Assembly: GCA_965216205.1 (NCBI GenBank)
Contig: OZ244139.1
Span: 5,084,001-5,148,000 of the forward strand
Direction: 5' to 3'
Length of the DNA stretch: 64,000 nucleotides
Source: CADEDH01 sp965216205
GTDB taxonomy: Bacteria > Actinomycetota > Acidimicrobiia > Acidimicrobiales > SZUA-35
Shown here: positions 16,280-24,072 of the stretch, piece after piece
Layout of the letters: every line of letters begins with the position of its first letter
Position numbering within the stretch: the first letter of the stretch is position 1
Notes under the pieces: model-generated
What the model saw: only the letters and a program-made list of their open reading frames with translations
What the model was told of the DNA's origin: nothing
The model's database searches: none
Made by a program: the position numbers and the translations under genes

Positions 16280-16918
16280 TCAGTCGGCTGGCGCTTGGGC
16301 CAGGAAGTGCTCGAAATGTTGTTGGGCGGCCTTCGACGTCGGCGCTTCGGCCGCGAACAGGATCGGCTCGTGGCCGTGCCACACGGGCTCGAGCTCCACC
16401 CCGAGGGCGTCGCCGAACTTCGAGACCTGCAGGTAGGCCCCGATCGTGGCCACGATCTCGACGACCTGGCCGTCGTCGTAGTGCTCGTGAACGCCGGCCC
16501 AGACGTCGGCCGGGATCTGCTCGGGGTTGATCACGACGTGCTGACAGAGGTCGAGGATGACCCGCTCGGCTTCGGAGTAGAGCGGGGATTGCCGGTACTC
16601 GACGCCGACGATCGCGGCCTGCTTCTCGTGCGTCACGCCCATGCGCTCGGCGACGACCTCGTGCTGGGTGACGCAGTAGAGGCAGTCGCCGATCTTGGTC
16701 GACTTCAAGATGAGCAGTTCCTTCGTGTACCAGTCGAGCTTGGGCCCCTCCTGGAGGATGTCGAAGAAGATCTGCCACATCCGTTGCGCCATCTCCGGGG
16801 CGTGTCCGGTGATCTTGAAGATGTTGAGGACCATCTGAAACCTGGCCTCGGCGTCGGCGTAGATCTGACTCGTGACGGGATCGGCGTCGTCAGGCTCCAC
16901 ATAGGAAAGCTGCGCCAC
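16280..16918 (-). CDS. AhpD-like/carboxymuconolactone decarboxylase-family protein, CxxC intact
   Basis: A 212-residue protein. The core ELLILKSTKIGDCLYCVTQHE (about residues 65-85) carries the complete C-x-x-C-x-x-x-H redox motif of AhpD-like peroxidases. GTG start at 16918 with a strong AAAGGAGG 6 bp upstream. It is the first gene of a minus-strand operon with the SxxS paralogue, divergent from the TetR gene; the operator-like palindrome lies 50 bp upstream. Predicted to reduce peroxides or a reactive metabolite with electrons from a thiol partner; the true substrate is not known. Confidence 0.85.
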   Translation of the reverse strand: MAQLSYVEPDDADPVTSQIYADAEARFQMVLNIFKITGHAPEMAQRMWQIFFDILQEGPKLDWYTKELLILKSTKIGDCLYCVTQHEVVAERMGVTHEKQAAIVGVEYRQSPLYSEAERVILDLCQHVVINPEQIPADVWAGVHEHYDDGQVVEIVATIGAYLQVSKFGDALGVELEPVWHGHEPILFAAEAPTSKAAQQHFEHFLAQAPAD

Positions 16919-16967
16919 GGGATCCTCCTTTGGCTTTGGTGGGATTGGTGGGGATGACGATAGAGCA

Positions 16968-16991
16968 TTTTTGTAGCGTGCGATATAAAAA
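16968..16991. promoter_or_regulatory. probable TetR operator, copy 2
   Basis: A 24-bp imperfect palindrome TTTTTGTAGCGT then GCGATATAAAAA in the divergent gap between the AhpD-like operon and the TetR gene. Position is typical for a local TetR-family repressor that controls itself and its neighbour. Confidence 0.6.
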
Positions 16992-17045
16992 CCTGGGAGG
17001 CGCCGAGGTCAACCGGAATCCGGCTGTCATCTAGACTCTCCCGGC

Positions 17046-17645
17046 ATGGCCACGCAACGCCCGAACCGGGGTCGACCCCGCCTCTTCGACGAGGACGCAG
17101 CGGTCGATTCGGCGTTGGACATCTTCTGGCAGCGCGGCTATCGGGCGACGACGACCCGCGAGCTCGAATCGGCTCTGGGGATGAGCCAGCCGAGCCTCTA
17201 CAACGCCTTCGGGTCCAAACAGGCATTGCTCCTGCGGGCCATCGATCGGTACGAGGGCCTGGTCGAGGAGGAGTTGCTCGCCATCCTCGAGCAGCCAGGA
17301 GACGGTCACGCGGCGATCGTTGCGTTCTTCCAGGAGCTGTGTCGATGGATCGCCGAGAACCGCTACCGCGGGTGCCTCGTGGTCAACCTGATGGTCGGCG
17401 AGACCGACGATGACACCATCGATGAGCGATCACGCGCCTATCGGGGCAAGATCCGAGCTGCGTTCGCTCAAGCGTTGCGGCGAACCGGGCCGCCGGAGCC
17501 GGTCGTGCGCAATCGAGCCAATCTCCTGCTGGCCGCCGTGCTCGGACTCCACCTCACCGCCCGGACTGCCGAGCACACCGAGGAGGTGCCGGCCATGGTC
17601 GACGGCATCTGCAGCCAGGTCGCCGATTGGGGCGCGTCAGCCTGA
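17046..17645 (+). CDS. TetR/AcrR-family transcriptional regulator
   Basis: A 199-residue regulator. N-terminal helix-turn-helix (about residues 12-57): FDEDAAVDSALDIFWQRGYRATTTRELESALGMSQPSLYNAFGSKQALL, with the usual LYNAFGSK recognition end. The remaining 140 residues form the ligand-binding dimer domain. Divergent from the AhpD-like operon with an operator-like palindrome between them; probably a repressor responding to a small organic or oxidant ligand. A second matching palindrome lies upstream of the Tat-exported protein gene. Confidence 0.88.
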   Translation: MATQRPNRGRPRLFDEDAAVDSALDIFWQRGYRATTTRELESALGMSQPSLYNAFGSKQALLLRAIDRYEGLVEEELLAILEQPGDGHAAIVAFFQELCRWIAENRYRGCLVVNLMVGETDDDTIDERSRAYRGKIRAAFAQALRRTGPPEPVVRNRANLLLAAVLGLHLTARTAEHTEEVPAMVDGICSQVADWGASA

Positions 17646-17680
17646 GCCAGCGCCGGAACGAGCCCCCGAGGCGCTCACAT

Positions 17681-17701
17681 CCGCACGATGTGTCTGACAC
17701 C
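17681..17701 (+). repeat. dispersed intergenic repeat, copy 2
   Basis: Identical 21-mer to 2643-2663, containing CACGATGTGTCTGACACC, again followed by a GTGCG block 3 bases later. It lies 56 bp upstream of the DUF1330 start. Confidence 0.6.
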
Positions 17702-17756
17702 GGTGTGCGGCTGTGGGTCGGCTAGCGTGGCGGCGGCGAACCGAAGGGACGTGCAC

Positions 17757-18050
17757 ATGGCCAAGGGCTATTGGGTGTCGGCGTATCACGCCATCCACGA
17801 CGAGGAGAAGCTCGCCGCCTACGCGGCGCTGGCGGGGCCGGCGATAGCCGAGGCCGGTGGGCGGTTCCTGGCCAGAGGGGTCGCCGCCCACGCCTACGAG
17901 GCCGGCATCGCCCAGCGGACCGTGATCGTGGAGTTCGACTCGGTCGAGGCGGCGGTGGCCTGTCACGACAGCCCCGGCTACACCGCGGCCCTCGAGGCCC
18001 TCGGCGACGCCGTCACCCGCGACCTCCGCGTCGTCGAGGGCGTCGACTGA
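17757..18050 (+). CDS. DUF1330 family protein
   Basis: A 97-residue ferredoxin-like alpha/beta-barrel protein: MAKGYWVSAYHAIHDEEKLAAYAALAGPAI, then ERTVIVEF-type strand (QRTVIVEFDSVEAAVACHDSPGYTAALEAL). This matches DUF1330 throughout its length. ATG at 17757 with GAAGGGA about 9 bp upstream. Function of the family is not established; dimeric small-molecule binding is assumed from the fold. Confidence 0.85.
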   Translation: MAKGYWVSAYHAIHDEEKLAAYAALAGPAIAEAGGRFLARGVAAHAYEAGIAQRTVIVEFDSVEAAVACHDSPGYTAALEALGDAVTRDLRVVEGVD

Positions 18051-18191
18051 CCTGCGCCACACGACTGGCTGCCGGCCCGCGGATCCCCTGACCCGCCCGC
18101 CCGGAGGCACGGGATCGGGCAGTCGGCGGTAGATTTGCCGGGAGGGTGCCGCGTTTGGGGGTGGGCGCGGCAACGGCGGAAGAACCAGACC

Positions 18192-19784
18192 TTGGCGGGT
18201 AGCGGCACGGACGAGAAGACCACGTCGACCGGCGGCGAGCACGGCCGCGGCCAATGGCGGGCGGCCATGGTGGCGATGCTGGTCGTGGTGGCCGTAGCCG
18301 CTGCCGGCATCGGTTGGCTGCTCGTCGGGATGTTGGACGGCACCGAGGAGTCGGCGCTCGGCGCCGACGATGCCCCCAGCGCCGAGCTCGCAGCCCGGGT
18401 GGCCATCGTCAACTGGGTGATCGGCCTCGGGCTGCTGATCGTGCTCATGGTGCTGGCCGCGCACCTCAGGCGTTGGCTCGCAGCCACCGAGCGTCAGGCG
18501 GCCGCCGCCGAAGCGCAGTTGCTCGCCGTGCAGGAGCGGCTTGCGGTCGACCGGGAAGCGTCGGCGGCCCAAGCCGACGCAGCGCGACAGAACCTCCTCG
18601 AGGAGCGCTTCTCCCGCGCGGTGGCCCAGGCCACCGGCGACTCAGCGGCGCTGCGGGCCATCGGCCTGCTGGCCCTCGAGGAGCTGGCGCTCGAGGACGA
18701 GGAGCAGTTCGCCGAACCGGTCTATGAGTTCCTGGTCGCCCTGGTGAAGGAGCGGGCGACACCCGGAGCTGACGAGCGCACCCAGTTCGAGCGGGCCTCC
18801 AGACCGGTCGGGGCCAGGGCACTGCAGATCCCGCCGGTCCACGCCGACGCCGCCACCGCGGTCACCGTGCTCGGCCGCAACCGGGCGATGTTCGACCGGA
18901 ACATCGCCGTGCTCTCGGCCGACACGGTCGCCCACGGCGGCACCGGCCTCCACCTCGTCGACACCGATCTCTCCGGCATCTGGCTCCGGGGTTTGTCGCT
19001 GGCAGGGGCCACGCTCACCAACGTGCGGCTCGACCGGGCGGTCCTGGTCGACGTCGACCTCCGCGATGCCTTCCTCACCGAGTGCAGGGCCAGCGAGGCC
19101 GTGCTCGGCGACGTCGACTTCACCAAGGCCCGGCTGCAGTCGGTCATGTTCACCGAGTCGACGTTCGCCGATGTCCGCCTCGACCGGGCGACGCTCAACG
19201 CGACCGACTTCAGCTCCTCGACGATCGCCAAGACCTCCTTCAACCGGGCCACCGCCACCGGCGCCGCCTTCGTGGCCGGGGTGTTCAGCGGGTCCAGCTT
19301 CGACGAGTCACTGCTCACCGGCACGTCCTTCCACCGATCGCGCTTCACCGACCTCCGGGACGAGATCACCACGTTCACCCGATCGACGTTGTCGACGATC
19401 GCGTTCACCGAGGCCACGTTCGCCGCCACCGGCTTCACCCGCACCGCCATCAACGACGCCGACTTCGCCGGGGCTCAGCTCATCAAGGCCGACTTCTCCG
19501 GCGCCAACCTCCGCCAGACCGACTTTCGGGGCGCGAACCTGAACCAGGTGACGTTCGAGGGTGCAGACCTGTTCGACGTCCGCTTCGACGAGCCGAACAC
19601 CGCGGGCGGATCCGCGCTCGATCCGGGCGCCGTGACCGACGACGGCGAGCGCACCGCGGAGGTCGAGGGCAGCGACGACGGCGAGCGCACCGCGGAGGTC
19701 GAGGACCCCGACGGGGTCGAGCGCCCCGGGGAGGTCGAGGGCAGCGACGGGGTCGAGGAGACCGCGACGTCGGACCGATCGTGA
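18192..19784 (+). CDS. membrane-anchored pentapeptide-repeat protein
   Basis: About 530 residues. Two N-terminal transmembrane helices (AAMVAMLVVVAVAAAGIGWLLVGML and AIVNWVIGLGLLIVLMVLAAHLRRWL) are followed by a coiled coil rich in Ala/Glu/Gln (about 95-140), a short helical region, then about 230 residues of pentapeptide repeats of the A(D/N)LxX type (about 250-480: LVDVDLRDAFLTE, GAQLIKADFSGANLRQTDFRGANLNQ). The tail is an acidic low-complexity repeat (DDGERTAEVE). The architecture is a right-handed beta-helix tethered to the membrane. The start is uncertain; TTG at 18192 with GGAAG upstream is preferred. Confidence 0.75.
   Translation: MAGSGTDEKTTSTGGEHGRGQWRAAMVAMLVVVAVAAAGIGWLLVGMLDGTEESALGADDAPSAELAARVAIVNWVIGLGLLIVLMVLAAHLRRWLAATERQAAAAEAQLLAVQERLAVDREASAAQADAARQNLLEERFSRAVAQATGDSAALRAIGLLALEELALEDEEQFAEPVYEFLVALVKERATPGADERTQFERASRPVGARALQIPPVHADAATAVTVLGRNRAMFDRNIAVLSADTVAHGGTGLHLVDTDLSGIWLRGLSLAGATLTNVRLDRAVLVDVDLRDAFLTECRASEAVLGDVDFTKARLQSVMFTESTFADVRLDRATLNATDFSSSTIAKTSFNRATATGAAFVAGVFSGSSFDESLLTGTSFHRSRFTDLRDEITTFTRSTLSTIAFTEATFAATGFTRTAINDADFAGAQLIKADFSGANLRQTDFRGANLNQVTFEGADLFDVRFDEPNTAGGSALDPGAVTDDGERTAEVEGSDDGERTAEVEDPDGVERPGEVEGSDGVEETATSDRS
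19630..19760 (+). repeat. acidic coding direct repeats
   Basis: GACGACGGCGAGCGCACCGC recurs at about 19640 and 19676, followed by diverged copies; unit about 36-39 bp, in frame, at the 3' end of the pentapeptide-repeat gene. Confidence 0.6.
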
Positions 19785-19962
19785 GCGGCGCGCCGCCACG
19801 ACCGACCACTGCCGCCGCCCCCGTGAGCGTCGTCGACGCCGAGGGTGGCAGCAGCGTTCGAGCCGACGACCGGGCTCCCGTAGACTGCCAGCCGATGGCC
19901 ATCACGCCGAACCCACCCGTACCCCAGCGAGCCGCGTCAGCACCGGCGCTGACCTTCGTCCG

Positions 19963-20682
19963 ATGACCGGCCTGGTCGACGGAGCGGACGAGGTCGGCGA
20001 CGAGGTGCTCGGCGCGCTCCGGGCCCTCGACACCCCGACGGTCTGCAACGCGCTCGAGCTGGTCGCCCCCGACCGACGGGGTAGCGGGTACACGGTGGAG
20101 CCGTTCTTCTGTCCCCGTCCCCAGCTCGAACCGATCGTCGGCTACGCCAGGACCGGCAGGATCCGGGCGATGCAGCCCTCGGACCGCACCGCCGGCGACG
20201 ACACCGCGGTGCGGCTCGACTACTACGACCACATCGCCAGCGGCCCGCAGCCCACGATCACCGTGATCGAGGATCTCGACGCCGTCGCCGGGTACGGGGC
20301 GTGGTGGGGCGAGGTCAACACCAACATCCACCAGGGGCTCGGGTCGCTGGGGGTGATCACCAACGGCAGCATCCGCGACCTCGACGACGTAGCGGACGGC
20401 TTCCAGATGCTCGCCGGGATGGCGAACCCGTCGCACGCCTGGGTTCGGGTCGTGTCGTTCGGGGCGGCGGTGACCGTGCACGGCATGACCGTCGAACCCG
20501 GCGACCTGATCCACGCCGACCGCCACGGGGCGGTCGTGGTTCCCACCACCGTCGCTGCGGAGATACCCGACGCTGCGGCAACGATCGCGGCCCAGGAGCG
20601 GGTGCTCATCGAGGCGAGCCGGCAACCCGACTTCACCGCTGCGAGGCTTCGGGATCTGCTCGGCGGCCGAACCGGCCACTGA
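19963..20682 (+). CDS. RraA-like / HMG aldolase family protein
   Basis: A 239-residue protein of the RraA/4-hydroxy-4-methyl-2-oxoglutarate aldolase family. Hallmarks are DTPTVCNALE near the N-terminus, the GSLGVITNGSIRDLDD segment with the active-site Arg-Asp pair (about 125-140), and VEPGDLIHADRHGAVVVP (about 180-197). Bacterial members without an RNase E partner usually act as metal-dependent class II aldolases or decarboxylases. It is 8 bp upstream of an MFS gene, which may import or export the related small molecule. Confidence 0.85.
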   Translation: MTGLVDGADEVGDEVLGALRALDTPTVCNALELVAPDRRGSGYTVEPFFCPRPQLEPIVGYARTGRIRAMQPSDRTAGDDTAVRLDYYDHIASGPQPTITVIEDLDAVAGYGAWWGEVNTNIHQGLGSLGVITNGSIRDLDDVADGFQMLAGMANPSHAWVRVVSFGAAVTVHGMTVEPGDLIHADRHGAVVVPTTVAAEIPDAAATIAAQERVLIEASRQPDFTAARLRDLLGGRTGH

Positions 20683-20690
20683 CCGACCCG

Positions 20691-21953
20691 GTGGTCAGGC
20701 TCGGCGCGTCGGCACGCCACGCCCTCGCCAACATCCGTTCCGACGAGCGGCTGCTCGTCATCTGCGGTTCGACCGTGCTCGTCATGGCCGGCCAGGGGGT
20801 GGTGGGGCCGGTCCTCCCGATCTACGCCGACGACTTCGGCGTGTCCACCGCGGTGGTGGGGCTCACCATCACCGCCTTCGGGCTGGCTCGGCTGCTGCTG
20901 AACGTCCCCGCCGGCCTGTGGGCTGACCGGGCCGGCCGGCGGGTGTTGCTGATCGGTGGTCCGCTGGTCACCGCGGTGGGGATGATCGGCTCCGGGCTGG
21001 CACCGTCGATCTGGGTGCTGCTCCTGTGGCGACTGGTGGCCGGGGCCGGGTCGGCGCTGTACATGACCGGCGCCCAGATCTACCTGATCGACATCGCCGG
21101 CGACGCCCAACGAGCCCGCTACATCGCCACCAACCAGGGGGCGCTGCTCGTGGGGGTGAGCGTGGGACCGGCGGTCGGCGGGCTGCTGGCCGACGCCTAC
21201 GGGCTGCGGGCTCCGTTCCTCGTCGTGGGGGCCGGTGCGCTCATCACCGCGCTGTACGGGTTCCTGCGCCTGCCCGAGACGCTCGGCAAAGGCACCGGCA
21301 CCGGCCGGGGCGACGACGAGCCGAACGGCAACGGGACCAATCTGCCGCCGCTGAGCTTCGTGCTGTCGCGCCAGTTCGTGGCCGTCGGCGTGGTGACGTT
21401 CGCCGTCTTCTCGGTCCGGTCGGGGTTCCGGCAGACACTGGTGCCGCTCGTCGGTGTCGACAAGTACGGGCTCGACACCGGCGATCTCGGTCTGCTGTTC
21501 ACCGCGCTCGGCATCGTGGGGCTGGTCCTGATCGGACCGGCCGGTTGGGCCGCCGACCGGTTCGGTCGGAAACCGTCGATCGTGCCACCGGGCTATGTCA
21601 CCGCGTTCGGTGTGGGGGTGGTGGCGCTGGCCCCGAGCCCACTCTGGTTCGCGATCGGGCTGCTGATCTCCTCGATCGGGACCGGGGTGTCGGGGCCGGC
21701 GCCCGCCGCGTTCGTGGCCGACATCGCCCCGGCCGATCTCCGCGGCTCGGCGATGGGCCTCTACCGCACCTGGGGCGATCTCGGGTTGGTCCTGGCGCCA
21801 CTACTCGCCGGACTCCTCGCCGACGCCACCAACCGGGAGACGGCGATGCTGGCCGTGTCGGTGCTGGTGATGGCGGCGATGACGTGGTTCCTGGTGGTGG
21901 CGGTCGAGCCGGTCAGGCCGGGCCGAATGTCTCGATCCCGACCGCAGGAGTAG
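20691..21953 (+). CDS. major facilitator superfamily transporter
   Basis: A 420-residue transporter with about 12 transmembrane helices. The loop 2-3 motif GLWADRAGRRVLLIGG and its C-terminal half equivalent GWAADRFGRKPSIVPPG are present, and the motif-C-like GPAVGGLLADAYGLRAPF occurs in helix 5. The motif C form suggests drug/metabolite export. GTG start at 20691, 8 bp after the RraA-like gene. A hydrophilic central loop (GKGTGTGRGDDEPNGNG) separates the two halves. Confidence 0.88.
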   Translation: MVRLGASARHALANIRSDERLLVICGSTVLVMAGQGVVGPVLPIYADDFGVSTAVVGLTITAFGLARLLLNVPAGLWADRAGRRVLLIGGPLVTAVGMIGSGLAPSIWVLLLWRLVAGAGSALYMTGAQIYLIDIAGDAQRARYIATNQGALLVGVSVGPAVGGLLADAYGLRAPFLVVGAGALITALYGFLRLPETLGKGTGTGRGDDEPNGNGTNLPPLSFVLSRQFVAVGVVTFAVFSVRSGFRQTLVPLVGVDKYGLDTGDLGLLFTALGIVGLVLIGPAGWAADRFGRKPSIVPPGYVTAFGVGVVALAPSPLWFAIGLLISSIGTGVSGPAPAAFVADIAPADLRGSAMGLYRTWGDLGLVLAPLLAGLLADATNRETAMLAVSVLVMAAMTWFLVVAVEPVRPGRMSRSRPQE

Positions 21954-21964
21954 GGTTTCGCGTC

Positions 21965-23083
21965 ATGGCTGCCATCGACCAACAGAACGTCTCGGCGTTG
22001 CTCGATCGCGCTCGACGCGAGATCGACGAAGGACTCCTGCCCTCGGCCCAGGTGGCCGTCGGCTACGAGGGCGAGATCGTCGCCGAGGAGGCGTTCGGCG
22101 ACGCCACCGTCGACACCCGCTACTGCATCTTCTCCGCCACCAAGCCCTTCGTGGCCTCCACCGTGTGGACCCTGATCGCGGCGGGCGACGTCGACCCGAC
22201 CGAGAAGGTCACCACCTACTTCCCCGAGTTCGGCGAGGAGGGCAAGGGCGACATCACGGTGGAGCAGGTGATGCTCCACACCTCGGGCTTCCCCCACGCC
22301 CCGATGGGCCCGCCGACCTGGAACGACCGGGAGTCCCGCAAGGAGCGGATGAGCTCGTGGCGGCTGAACTGGGAGCCCGGCACCCGGTTCGAGTACCACC
22401 CCACCTCCGCCCACTGGGTGCTGGCCGAGATCATCGACACCGTCACCGGGAAGGATTTCCGGGACGTCGTCGAGGAACGAGTGACGGGACCGGCCGGCCT
22501 TCCCCGCATCGTAGGGATCCCCACCGACAGCCAGGACGACATCGCCGACCTCGTGCTCGTTGGCGAACCGGCCACACCGGACGAGCTCGAAGCCACCTTC
22601 GGGGTGCGGGAGCTCCCGGCCACCGAGGTCACCGACGACCTCGTGCTCCGCTTCAACGACCCCGAGGTGCGGGAGCTCGGCGTGCCGGGCGGCGGGGGTT
22701 TCGCTCGGGCCCGTGACCTCGCCCTCTTCTACCAGGAGCTGCTCCACAACTCGGCCGGCATCTGGGACAGCAGCGTCCTGGCCGACGGCACCGGCAACGT
22801 CCGCAACACACTGCCGGATCCGATGGGGGTTCCGGCCAACCGGTCGCTCGGGATGATCCTCGCCGGCGACGACGGCTTCGCCAACGTCCGGGGTCTCGGC
22901 CGCACCGTCTCGCCGGGGGCGTTCGGCCACAACGGCGCCGGCGGTCAACTGGCGTGGGCCGATCCTGAGACCGGGCTCTCGCTCGGCTACGTCACCAACG
23001 GCTATGACCGCCACGAGATCCGCCAGCCCCGCCGGGGCACGTCGATCTCGAGCATCGCCGGCACCCTCACCTCGCCCGACTGA
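21965..23083 (+). CDS. serine hydrolase, beta-lactamase class C family
   Basis: A 372-residue protein of the penicillin-binding/class C beta-lactamase esterase superfamily. The nucleophile motif S-x-x-K is FSATKPF near residue 58; the Tyr motif is FEYHPTSAHWVL near 140 (Tyr kept, Asn not); the third motif is HNG in FGHNGAGGQLAW near 320. No signal peptide is seen, which suggests a cytoplasmic esterase or amidase (EstB-like) rather than an antibiotic-degrading enzyme. Starts 11 bp after the MFS gene; likely cotranscribed with it and the RraA-like gene. Confidence 0.85.
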   Translation: MAAIDQQNVSALLDRARREIDEGLLPSAQVAVGYEGEIVAEEAFGDATVDTRYCIFSATKPFVASTVWTLIAAGDVDPTEKVTTYFPEFGEEGKGDITVEQVMLHTSGFPHAPMGPPTWNDRESRKERMSSWRLNWEPGTRFEYHPTSAHWVLAEIIDTVTGKDFRDVVEERVTGPAGLPRIVGIPTDSQDDIADLVLVGEPATPDELEATFGVRELPATEVTDDLVLRFNDPEVRELGVPGGGGFARARDLALFYQELLHNSAGIWDSSVLADGTGNVRNTLPDPMGVPANRSLGMILAGDDGFANVRGLGRTVSPGAFGHNGAGGQLAWADPETGLSLGYVTNGYDRHEIRQPRRGTSISSIAGTLTSPD

Positions 23084-23092
23084 ACCGGACCG

Positions 23093-23281
23093 CTACCCGA
23101 AGGAGGCGTTGCGGACCAGGGTGTCGAGCACTTGGGCCGTGCGGCGCTTGACCCGTCGTCCCATCCATGGCCCGATGACCGACCACCGCGGGCAGGTCTC
23201 GACCGCTCGGCCCAAGGGCTCGGTCACGTCGCCGCCGACCGTGGCGTCGGTGTGGTGGCGCCACGCCTCGTCCTCCGCCAT
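23093..23281 (-). CDS. small basic hypothetical protein
   Basis: A 62-residue protein (MAEDEAWRHHTDATVGG at the start, RRVKRRTAQVLDTLVRNASFG at the end) on the minus strand between the serine hydrolase and the sigma gene. Support is an upstream GGAGGGTGAGG ribosome-binding site directly before the ATG at 23281 and normal composition. No family recognised. The remaining 130 bp to the sigma gene hold the divergent promoter region; nothing else is seen there. Confidence 0.5.
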   Translation of the reverse strand: MAEDEAWRHHTDATVGGDVTEPLGRAVETCPRWSVIGPWMGRRVKRRTAQVLDTLVRNASFG

Positions 23282-23417
23282 CCTCACCCTCCAGTCGAAA
23301 CGGCGACTCCGGCTGAGGGTAACAAGCACGACCATCCTGGATCTGTCGCCGTGGACCTGGTCACCCACGCGACAGCTGGCGAGTCCACCTTCGTCGATCG
23401 TCGAATAAGGTGTGCGG

Positions 23418-24068
23418 GTGGTCACGGAGTGGGTGGACCGGATCGCGGCGGGTGACAGCGCAACGATCGCACAGGCGTCGTCGGCGTTCGGGGCGTCCGA
23501 CGCCGACCAGCGGACCGCGTTCCTGAACGGGCTGGCGGCTGCCGCCGGGGCGTCGGCGACGTGCCTCGACGTGCTGCTCCGCATCGTCGACGACCATGGC
23601 CTCGACCGCCCGGCGATCCGACGGGTCCTGGTCGACGACGACCAGGCCGACGACGCCCACCAGGACGTCATGATCGCCATCGCCCAGGGCATCGAGCGGT
23701 TCCGTGGCGACTCGGCGTTCACGACCTGGCTCCACTCCGTCGCCCGGTTCGTGGCGATCGACCACCTGCGTCGGCGCAAGGAGACCCAGCAGCTCGGCGA
23801 CGACGACCAACTCACGACGACGGCCGCGGCCAGGCTCAGCTCCCTGATCGCCTCCCGCTCCGACCTGGCCGCGGCGGTCAACGCCCTGCCCGACGTGTAC
23901 CGGCAGGCCGTGATCCTGCGCGACGTTGAGCAGCAGACCTACGCCGACATCGCCGCCGCGCTCGGCATCGAGCTCAACACGGTCAAGTCCCGCATCTCGC
24001 GGGGCCGGGCGCTCGTGGCCGCCGCCCTCGCCGAGGGCCTGGTCGAGAGCCCCGGGCCGGGCCGCTGA
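23418..24068 (+). CDS. ECF-type RNA polymerase sigma factor
   Basis: A 216-residue sigma-70 family protein. Region 2 (about residues 70-125) includes DDAHQDVMIAIAQGIERFRGDSAFTTWLHSVARFVAIDHLRRRKE; region 4 (about 155-205) is the helix-turn-helix LPDVYRQAVILRDVEQQTYADIAAALGIELNTVKSRISRGRALV. An extra N-terminal segment of about 60 residues is unassigned. GTG at 23418 has AAGG 7 bp upstream; GTG at 23412 is an alternative. The kinase gene starts 4 bp after its stop, with no anti-sigma gene beside it, so the membrane kinase may take that role. Confidence 0.88.
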   Translation: MVTEWVDRIAAGDSATIAQASSAFGASDADQRTAFLNGLAAAAGASATCLDVLLRIVDDHGLDRPAIRRVLVDDDQADDAHQDVMIAIAQGIERFRGDSAFTTWLHSVARFVAIDHLRRRKETQQLGDDDQLTTTAAARLSSLIASRSDLAAAVNALPDVYRQAVILRDVEQQTYADIAAALGIELNTVKSRISRGRALVAAALAEGLVESPGPGR

Positions 24069-24072
24069 GCGC

